Assembly: GCA_905233335.1 (NCBI GenBank)
Contig: CAJOED010000075.1
Coordinates: 1-15,064 of the forward strand
Length of the DNA stretch: 15,064 nucleotides
Direction: 5' to 3'
Source of the DNA: an uncultured Synergistales bacterium
GTDB lineage: Bacteria > Synergistota > Synergistia > Synergistales > Aminobacteriaceae
In this document: positions 6,938 through 12,629 of the stretch, one piece after another
Numbering within the stretch: the stretch's first letter is position 1
Layout of the letters: each line of letters opens with the position of its first letter
Program-made: the position numbers and the translations under genes
Notes under the pieces: generated by a model
What the model was told of the DNA's origin: nothing
Database searches by the model: none
Seen by the model: the letters and a program-made list of their open reading frames with translations, nothing else

Positions 6938-6955
6938 AAGGAGGCTAATTATTTG
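6938..6955 (+). promoter_or_regulatory. Shine-Dalgarno that fixes the TTG start of RNase J
   Basis: AAGGAGG (6938-6944) is 8 nt before a TTG codon (6953-6955). There is no in-frame ATG near it that fits a ribosome binding site, and the homologous N-terminal region (FIPLGGLGEIGKN) starts about 20 codons later, so TTG is the supported start. Confidence 0.85.
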
Positions 6956-8698
6956 ACGCAAAGAAATTCACACAGACGCAGAAATGATTTCGACAAAGAA
7001 CACCTGAACTTCATACCGCTCGGAGGTCTCGGAGAAATCGGAAAGAATATGTACGTGTTCGAGTACGGCGACGAAATTATTGTTGTCGACAGCGGGCTGA
7101 AATTCCCGGACAGCGAACTCCCCGGCATTGACTACATTGTGCCGGACATCTCGTATCTTGAGGCGAACAGGGACAGAATACTCGCGATAATCATCACGCA
7201 CGGTCATGAAGATCACACGGGAGGACTGCCCTACGTACTGCCGCGGCTCGATGTTCCTATTTACGGGACGCAATTAACGCTCGGCATGATTAAGAACAAG
7301 CTGCAGGATGACCTTCCAGGCTACAAGCCCAAAACTTTTGAGGTGCGCGCGGGAGATGTCATCAAGATAGGTTCATTCACGATAAGATTCATAGCTGTAG
7401 CTCACTCAATCCCGGACGGTGTCGCACTGTCGATTGATACGCCGCTAGGACGAATAATTCACACGGGGGACTTCAAGCTCGACAGTACTCCGGTGGACGG
7501 ACGCACAACTGACTACGGAGCATTTGCTGAAGAGGGCGAAAAGGGAGTAATGCTTCTTTGTTCCGACAGCACTAACGCAGAACGCAAAGGCTTCACTCCT
7601 TCCGAACGCACGATAGCCGGAACGCTCGACCAGCTTTTCAGGACGTACAGGACGAAACGCATAATCATATCTTCATTCGCAAGCAACGTTCACAGAATAC
7701 AGCAGGTTGCGGACGTATCAGCACGCTTCAACAGGAAGATAGCGTTTTTGGGACGGAGCATGGTACGCAATGTAGATCTTGCGCGGGACTTGGGCTACCT
7801 GAAAATCGACAGCAAGATGATTATTCAGATTGAGGAAATATGGAAGTATTCGGATAATCAGCTGGTGATTGTTACGACGGGGAGTCAGGGAGAGCCATTC
7901 TCCGGGCTTGTTACGATGAGCAGGGGAGAGAATAAATCCATCGACTTGGGCGAACATGATGTAGTGTTCCTGTTAGCGTCGGTGATACCCGGCAATGAAA
8001 AGCTCGTGAACAATACAATCAACCGTTTGTTTTCGCAGGGGTGCGAGGTGATTTACGAGCGTGAGAAGCAGACCCACGTATCCGGCCATGCGTCGAGTGA
8101 AGAACTCAAAATCATCATGAACATCGTGAAGCCGCAGTATTTCGTGCCTGTACACGGAGAGTATAAACACATGGTACGTCATTCACAGCTTGCGCAGGAA
8201 GTCGGGATTTCTCCGCGAAACATCTTTCTGATGACGAACGGCGACATACTGACCTTCACGAAAAACGCCCCCCCGAAAAAACACGGACATGTTCAGGCAG
8301 GAGCAGTAATCGTTGACGGCAATGCGGCAGGGAGCATAAAGAGCGAAGTTCTGAAGGAGCGTCGTGAGATTGCTGAAGACGGCGTGTTGGTTGTAGCGGC
8401 ATCGATTGATGACAGAGGCAACCTGTTAGCACCTGTAGCGATAGAAACGCAGGGGGTATTCATATCGGACGACTCCAAGCAGGTATTCAATGAGCTGTAT
8501 GCGGCGAGTGAGAGAGCCATTCAGGAATCTCAGGGCAAACGTGCGAATGTTGACGCGCTCAAGAAGACGATAAAGGCTCGTGTGCGTGATGTATTGAGGA
8601 AGCGCAACTCATCATTTGCTGTTGTACTGCCTGTAATATCGCTGAAACGTTCCGGGTATTATGACGACACAGCGAACTACGAGAAAGATTTTTTCTAG
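6953..8698 (+). CDS. rnj: Ribonuclease J
   Basis: A cytoplasmic metallo-beta-lactamase/beta-CASP ribonuclease acting as 5'-3' exonuclease and endonuclease in mRNA turnover and RNA maturation. The 581-residue protein shows FIPLGGLGEIGKNM (20-33) and the zinc-binding HGHEDH (83-88). Further metal ligands are His151, Asp173 (HTGDFK) and probably His401 (PVHGEY). The SDSTN block (204-208) and the beta-CASP signature HVSGHAS (375-381) are also present. The C-terminal domain after about residue 450 is complete and ends normally. Translation starts at TTG with an excellent Shine-Dalgarno. The gene leads a unit with uppP and maf; the AGGAG used by uppP overlaps its TAG stop. A basic N-terminus (RNSHRRR) precedes the conserved core, as in many RNase J proteins. 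Confidence 0.97.
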   Translation: MTQRNSHRRRNDFDKEHLNFIPLGGLGEIGKNMYVFEYGDEIIVVDSGLKFPDSELPGIDYIVPDISYLEANRDRILAIIITHGHEDHTGGLPYVLPRLDVPIYGTQLTLGMIKNKLQDDLPGYKPKTFEVRAGDVIKIGSFTIRFIAVAHSIPDGVALSIDTPLGRIIHTGDFKLDSTPVDGRTTDYGAFAEEGEKGVMLLCSDSTNAERKGFTPSERTIAGTLDQLFRTYRTKRIIISSFASNVHRIQQVADVSARFNRKIAFLGRSMVRNVDLARDLGYLKIDSKMIIQIEEIWKYSDNQLVIVTTGSQGEPFSGLVTMSRGENKSIDLGEHDVVFLLASVIPGNEKLVNNTINRLFSQGCEVIYEREKQTHVSGHASSEELKIIMNIVKPQYFVPVHGEYKHMVRHSQLAQEVGISPRNIFLMTNGDILTFTKNAPPKKHGHVQAGAVIVDGNAAGSIKSEVLKERREIAEDGVLVVAASIDDRGNLLAPVAIETQGVFISDDSKQVFNELYAASERAIQESQGKRANVDALKKTIKARVRDVLRKRNSSFAVVLPVISLKRSGYYDDTANYEKDFF

Positions 8699-8710
8699 GA
8701 GTGAGAGTTT

Positions 8711-9508
8711 ATGATTCATTCGTTGATTTTGGGAGCTGTGCAGGGGTTATGTGAGTTTCTGCCCGTAAGCAGTTCGGGACACCTGGCGATAATGCAGATT
8801 TTTATGGGTTTCGGTGAAAACCTCGTAGCGTTCGACATACTTTTACATTTTGCGACGCTGTTAGCAGTAGTGATATTTTTCTGGCGGGACATTCTGCAGA
8901 TCCTCATCGAGTGGTTCGGGGGCTGGTTCACGCGGAAAAAATATTCCGGCTGGTCATACGGCTGGGCAATCATAATAGCGTCGTTCATAACGGCAATAAT
9001 CGGCTTGTCCCTGAAAAGCACCGTCGACAAAGTATCAGAGAGCTTATTGCTTGTCGGCATCGGCGAAATCTTCACGGCGTTAGTGCTTCTTCTTGTGCCG
9101 GTGTTATCACGTACGCGCGGAAATTCCTCACTCCTGAAAATCGCTGTATGTGTCGGAATTGCGCAGGGTATAGCAGTTCTGCCGGGAGTTTCACGTTCGG
9201 GAATGTCGATAGCTATGGGCTTGTTCATGGGCTTGGGAATAAGTGAGGCGTTTCGTTTCTCGTTCCTTATCTCAATACCGGCAATACTGGGAGCGACTCT
9301 GCTTGAGGCGTTGAAGTTCATGAAGGGCGGCGAGGCCGTATTTCTCCCGGAAGGCTGGCTGTGGGCGGCGTTAGTAGCGTTCGTGCTTGGCCTATCGTCG
9401 TTGAAGTTCATGCGTGGGCTTGTTGACGCGGGGAAGTGGGCATATTTCGGTGTGTACTGTCTCATTGTCGGAACAGTGGCGGTGTTGCTGTCTTTGGGTG
9501 TGATATGA
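8711..9508 (+). CDS. uppP: Undecaprenyl-diphosphatase (UppP/BacA)
   Basis: An integral membrane phosphatase that converts undecaprenyl diphosphate to the monophosphate carrier for peptidoglycan and other glycans; overproduction confers bacitracin resistance. The 265-residue length is standard. The (E/Q)xxxE motif is Gln11-Gly-Leu-Cys-Glu15, followed by FLPVSSSGH (16-24). The second catalytic motif is PGVSRSG (158-164) with Arg162. About seven to eight hydrophobic segments span the chain. The Shine-Dalgarno AGGAG (8697-8701) overlaps the RNase J stop codon, indicating coupling. The last 110 bp of the gene are partly duplicated immediately downstream, and the TGA stop overlaps an ATG that opens the resulting mini-ORF. 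Confidence 0.96.
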   Translation: MIHSLILGAVQGLCEFLPVSSSGHLAIMQIFMGFGENLVAFDILLHFATLLAVVIFFWRDILQILIEWFGGWFTRKKYSGWSYGWAIIIASFITAIIGLSLKSTVDKVSESLLLVGIGEIFTALVLLLVPVLSRTRGNSSLLKIAVCVGIAQGIAVLPGVSRSGMSIAMGLFMGLGISEAFRFSFLISIPAILGATLLEALKFMKGGEAVFLPEGWLWAALVAFVLGLSSLKFMRGLVDAGKWAYFGVYCLIVGTVAVLLSLGVI

Positions 9509-9591
9509 AACAGCCTCATGAATTTTTGCTGGTGTCGTTGAAGTTTATGCGTGGACTTGTTGACGCGGGGAAGCGGGCGTATTTCGGTGTA
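9397..9591 (+). repeat. Partial tandem duplication of the uppP 3' end
   Basis: Positions 9397-9454 inside uppP recur at 9534-9591, a shift of 137 bp, with only four mismatches in 58 bp. A second shared block follows (GCTGTCTTTGGG at 9487-9498 and 9600-9611), with a deletion between the blocks in the second copy. Both copies end in a similar GTGTGA(GA)TATGA start/stop overlap. Three of the four mismatches in the 58-bp block are synonymous; the fourth changes Trp to Arg. Confidence 0.9.
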
Positions 9592-9678
9592 TGCGGCGCG
9601 GCTGTCTTTGGGCATAATTTTTGTTTGCGTGGCACTGACTCACGTTGTCGGGCTGTTGTCGTGAGGTGTGAGATATGA
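9505..9678 (+). pseudogene. Mini-ORF derived from duplicated uppP 3' end
   Basis: A 57-codon frame begins with an ATG overlapping the uppP TGA (ATGA) and ends with a TGA overlapping the maf ATG (ATGA). Residues 11-31 copy the UppP C-terminal segment SLKFMRGLVDAGKxAYFGV; the rest diverges and is not recognisably UppP. The peptide lacks both UppP active-site motifs, so it cannot be a phosphatase. It is most simply a duplication remnant, but continuous translation through it would couple uppP to maf. No good Shine-Dalgarno precedes its ATG. Whether a product is made cannot be told from sequence. Confidence 0.5.
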
Positions 9679-10247
9679 GGATAATTCTTGCTTCAGGAAG
9701 TCCCCGGCGCAGGGCACTGCTTCACGAGCTTGGTCTTGCGTTCGAGGTCTTCACTCCCGACGTTGACGAATCACACGCTGACACCGAAAACCCCGAATCA
9801 CTCTGCCGCAGACTATCACGCCTCAAAGCACAAGCAGGAGCGGAGAAATTCCCGGACTCAATCGTCATTGCCGCTGACACTATCGTAGTAATTGACGGAG
9901 AAATACTCGGCAAACCCCGAAACCGTGAAGACGCATTCCGAATGCTGAAGATGCTTCAGGGACGTGAACATGTCGTGATGACGGGAGTCAGTGTGTGTTC
10001 AGTGGTGCGGGTAATCTCTCACGTCGAGCACACTAGGGTAAAGTTCCGGGCATTGAGTGATGACGAAATACGTGCATATATCTCATCGGGAGAATGCGAC
10101 GACAAAGCAGGGTCGTATGCTGTTCAGGGCAAAGGCTCATTGCTCGTTGAGGGCATCGAGGGAGACTACTTCAATGTTGTCGGGCTTCCAGTGTGCAGGC
10201 TGGGCGTTATGCTTGGTAAGTTCGGCGTTAATGTCCTGACCGGGTAA
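9675..10247 (+). CDS. maf: Maf-family nucleotide pyrophosphatase (dTTP/UTP type)
   Basis: A cytoplasmic nucleoside triphosphate pyrophosphatase that hydrolyses dTTP/UTP and modified nucleotides to monophosphates; B. subtilis Maf also affects septation. The 190-residue protein has ILASGSPRR (4-12), the catalytic Asp in AADT (66-69), LGKP (78-81), MTGV (102-105), DKAGSYAVQGKG (143-154) and GDYFNVVGLPV (163-173). The AVQGKG and GDYFNVVGLP segments fit the YhdE-like dTTP/UTP group better than the YceF group. Start: ATG 8 nt after GAGG, overlapping the mini-ORF stop. The 3' end overlaps the convergent GGDEF-EAL gene by 20 bp and no terminator is visible there. Confidence 0.95.
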   Translation: MRIILASGSPRRRALLHELGLAFEVFTPDVDESHADTENPESLCRRLSRLKAQAGAEKFPDSIVIAADTIVVIDGEILGKPRNREDAFRMLKMLQGREHVVMTGVSVCSVVRVISHVEHTRVKFRALSDDEIRAYISSGECDDKAGSYAVQGKGSLLVEGIEGDYFNVVGLPVCRLGVMLGKFGVNVLTG

Positions 10248-11514
10248 TCTCTGCTGTTTCTGTTCCCCGTTCAAGCGCAAATATCTCATCAAGCGTCATG
10301 GGCTTTCCGAAATAATAACCCTGCGCCTTGTCGAAACCTATAGAGCGCAAATATTCGAGCTGTTCGGCAGTCTCGACACCTTCAGCAAGTGCCTGCATTC
10401 CCATCAGACGTGCCATTGATAAATTCGAGCTGATGATGTATTTCGCTTTCTCTGACTTGTTGATGTCGAAACCGTGCAGAAACTTCATGTCGAATTTCAC
10501 CGTGTCAAAGCTGTAGTCTTTCAGGACGTTCAACGACGAGTACCCCGACCCGAAATCGTCCATCCATACTTCATAGCCAAGCGCGCGGAATTTCTCGATG
10601 CCCAAATTCAGCACAGTCATATCTTCCTCGCTGACACTCTCTGTTATCTCTATGTGAATCATGCGGCGGGGTATGTTGTTCAGCATGACGGCAAGTTCTA
10701 TTTCGTGAATTACATCGCACAGTTCAAAGTCCAGGCGTGAAAGGTTAATCGACACAGGCAGCAACGGAAGCCCCTCATCACTGCGCGTCCTGTAGTCCCT
10801 GCATACCCTCTTCATTGCGTACACATCGAGCTTGTGAATTTCCCGGTACTGTTCGAGCGTCGGTATGAACTCTCCGGGAGATACTTGGCCAAGTTCCGGG
10901 TCATTCCACCTAGCAAGGGCTTCTACCTCGCAGATTTTCCCGGTCGATAACCTCACAATGGGCTGATACAGCACGGTAATATATTCGTTGTTCATGGCGG
11001 TGTTGAGGTTGTCGAGTATGTGCTGCTGCAACGCTAATTCTCTGCTCATTCCGTCGTGGAACATGCACGAACTCACAGAATGATTTTTGCGGATGGAGTC
11101 GCAAGCCAATTTTGCCCGGTCGCACGCCGAACGTATATCTTCATAGTCGGAAGGGAAATATATTCCGGCTCTTAATCGCAACGTAACGTCATCATGAAGT
11201 GAGTATAAATATTCCTGCACGGTGTCAATGTTCATTTCGACGGAAGCCCAGTCCGTGAACACCGCAAAATTATCATCACTGAAACGCGCAATGACATCAT
11301 CAGGGAATACCGCGCTCAAAATCCCGGCAATTTCTTTCAGTATCTCGTCGCCCCTCGTGAAGCCGAAACGCTTGTTGAACATCTTGAAGTTGTCGAGGTT
11401 GAACCACGCAACAGCATAGCCCTTTTCGCCGTCCTGAAGCAAATTCCCGGAACGCTCAATGAATGCCCCGCGCGTAAAAAGCCCCGTAAGTGTGTCGGAA
11501 TTTTCGCCCCTCAT
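10228..11514 (-). CDS. Degenerate GGDEF plus EAL domain protein (c-di-GMP phosphodiesterase)
   Basis: A soluble 428-residue two-domain protein. The GGDEF domain (about 7-145) starts DTLTGLFTRGAF, but its active site reads SDDNF (79-83) instead of GG(D/E)EF, so cyclase activity is unlikely; it may serve as a regulatory GTP or partner site. The EAL domain (about 165-415) keeps the residues needed for c-di-GMP hydrolysis: Glu198-Ala-Leu, Asn257 (SINLS), Glu289 (EITES), Asp319-Asp320 (DDFGSG), Lys340, Glu378 (EGVE) and Gln398 (AQGYYF). It is therefore predicted to cleave c-di-GMP to pGpG. The ATG has no visible Shine-Dalgarno and lies in the same frame as the upstream PPC gene, only TAG-TGC away, so translation probably depends on coupling. 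There is no membrane segment or input domain of its own. Confidence 0.93.
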   Translation of the reverse strand: MRGENSDTLTGLFTRGAFIERSGNLLQDGEKGYAVAWFNLDNFKMFNKRFGFTRGDEILKEIAGILSAVFPDDVIARFSDDNFAVFTDWASVEMNIDTVQEYLYSLHDDVTLRLRAGIYFPSDYEDIRSACDRAKLACDSIRKNHSVSSCMFHDGMSRELALQQHILDNLNTAMNNEYITVLYQPIVRLSTGKICEVEALARWNDPELGQVSPGEFIPTLEQYREIHKLDVYAMKRVCRDYRTRSDEGLPLLPVSINLSRLDFELCDVIHEIELAVMLNNIPRRMIHIEITESVSEEDMTVLNLGIEKFRALGYEVWMDDFGSGYSSLNVLKDYSFDTVKFDMKFLHGFDINKSEKAKYIISSNLSMARLMGMQALAEGVETAEQLEYLRSIGFDKAQGYYFGKPMTLDEIFALERGTETAEITRSGH

Positions 11515-11517
11515 GCA

Positions 11518-11943
11518 CTAGTTCACGAACTCGAAAAGATTTAGCCCGACTTCCTCGCTGAATTTCCGCTCGATTACTCCGTCCGAAACTTCTACAATCA
11601 TCTCACACGTTGCGCTGACGGTTGCGTTGTTGAGGTGGCCGCCGAACACGTTACCTTTCTCATCTCCTGCGCTCATGTGTATGTGCGGGTAGAATTTGCC
11701 GTCCTTTGTCGTAACTGTCCCCCATAGGCTGACGATTTCGGCCGGGAAAGTGAAGCGGTTTGTGTGATATTTTTTTTCTTTTACGTCGAACAGTCCCACG
11801 TTGAAATCATCGACTGCTCCGAGTGCTTTTACTTCTGCGAGGGTGATATGTTCGCTCTCACAAAAAGTTTTCAGCGTAGAAATAATTTCTTCTCCTCTGT
11901 CGATACGCAAAAAATATTTGTTCCCGAATTTACGAAACTGCAA
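11518..11943 (-). CDS. Stand-alone PPC/DUF296-domain protein
   Basis: A 141-residue protein consisting of a single PPC (DUF296) domain: a short N-terminal strand (RKFGNKYFLRID), ALGAVDDFNVGLFD (40-53), YPHIHMSAGD (85-94), FGGHLNNATVSATCEM (100-115) and a C-terminal strand pair. His87, His89 and His103 could form the metal site reported for bacterial PPC proteins. In plants this domain drives trimer assembly of AT-hook proteins; bacterial single-domain versions have no settled role. The start is TTG with a strong AGGAGGG 7 nt upstream that overlaps the prepilin stop codon. Its TAG stop is followed in frame after one codon by the EAL gene ATG, suggesting a functional link with c-di-GMP signalling. 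Confidence 0.9.
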   Translation of the reverse strand: MQFRKFGNKYFLRIDRGEEIISTLKTFCESEHITLAEVKALGAVDDFNVGLFDVKEKKYHTNRFTFPAEIVSLWGTVTTKDGKFYPHIHMSAGDEKGNVFGGHLNNATVSATCEMIVEVSDGVIERKFSEEVGLNLFEFVN

Positions 11944-11950
11944 TCTCTAA

Positions 11951-11957
11951 CCCTCCT
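11951..11957 (-). promoter_or_regulatory. Shine-Dalgarno that fixes the TTG start of the PPC gene
   Basis: AGGAGGG lies 7 nt before TTG at 11943 and overlaps the TAG stop of the prepilin gene. No ATG in this frame lies close by, so the non-ATG start is well supported and the two genes are translationally linked. Confidence 0.85.
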
Positions 11958-12555
11958 ATAACTCAAAGACTTTTATGAAAACGTTAGCATCTATACCATT
12001 ATATTCTTTTGCTGTGCTCTTAGACTTTCCATTTGAGTCTTTTTGTGAGCTGTATGTGTAAGACAGAAGTCCGTCAGATTTTGCACGAGCTTTCAATTTT
12101 TCCTTAAGGCGCGTTTCTTCTGAGGCGTTATTGTTATCAGAAATCTTATACACGACATAACATACAGTGTTCGCATTTCCCATGTACAATGCATAATAAC
12201 CTTTCGCGGCGTAAAACTCGTTCTTGTTGCTGCTGCTGTAATTTTTGCCTCCGTTGTTCAGTTGCAGGTTAGAACTGCTGAAATATTTTGTTATCTCGGA
12301 GTTCTTGCCGTTCAAAAGGTCATGAAGCTGTTTGTCTCCGTCTATTTTGAAGCCATTATTAGTAAGTTTTATTCTTTGGTAATTATCGAGATACCACGCT
12401 AAAGCAGCCCTTTGAAGGAGTTTCATATCGCTGACAATTTTTGTTGCCTTTGCAGACGTTACCGCTTCAGTGCTTGATAACATCATCATAGACGCAAGCA
12501 CCCCGATAACCACAATAACAATCAACAACTCCACCAGTGTAAAACCTTTTCGCAT
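11956..12555 (-). CDS. Type IV prepilin-like protein (N-methylation domain)
   Basis: A 199-residue pseudopilin or pilin subunit. The N-terminus MRKGFTLVELLIVIVVIGVL is a classical class III signal: cleavage by PilD-type peptidase between Gly4 and Phe5, Glu at +5 of the mature protein (Glu9), and a hydrophobic assembly helix to about residue 25. The remainder is a globular domain rich in Ser, Asn and Lys with a single cysteine, so no disulfide loop of the classical pilin type is expected. The coding sequence looks more AT-rich than its neighbours. The start has a very strong GGAGGAGGA. No assembly ATPase, platform or peptidase gene is nearby, so it relies on machinery elsewhere. A type II secretion pseudopilin or competence-type minor pilin is equally possible. 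No clear promoter was seen in the 26 bp between the upstream terminator and the Shine-Dalgarno region. Confidence 0.9.
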   Translation of the reverse strand: MRKGFTLVELLIVIVVIGVLASMMMLSSTEAVTSAKATKIVSDMKLLQRAALAWYLDNYQRIKLTNNGFKIDGDKQLHDLLNGKNSEITKYFSSSNLQLNNGGKNYSSSNKNEFYAAKGYYALYMGNANTVCYVVYKISDNNNASEETRLKEKLKARAKSDGLLSYTYSSQKDSNGKSKSTAKEYNGIDANVFIKVFEL

Positions 12556-12581
12556 TGCTGTCCTCCTCCTGCAACATACAT

Positions 12582-12607
12582 AAAAAGCCGGGCAAGCTAC
12601 ACCCGGC
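12582..12607 (-). terminator. Intrinsic terminator of the pyruvate:ferredoxin oxidoreductase gene
   Basis: Read on the minus strand, GCCGGG pairs with CCCGGC around a 9-nt loop and is followed by five T (12586 to 12582). It lies 22 nt past the stop codon of the oxidoreductase gene and just ahead of the prepilin gene, separating the two transcripts. Confidence 0.85.
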
Positions 12608-12629
12608 CTTGATGTTTCGTGAAAATATA

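Noticed and set aside
8716..9615. Long open frame of 299 codons on the minus strand
   Set aside because: It is the antisense of uppP and its duplicated end. The translation is low-complexity-like with no domain, while the plus strand encodes a clear UppP with all motifs.
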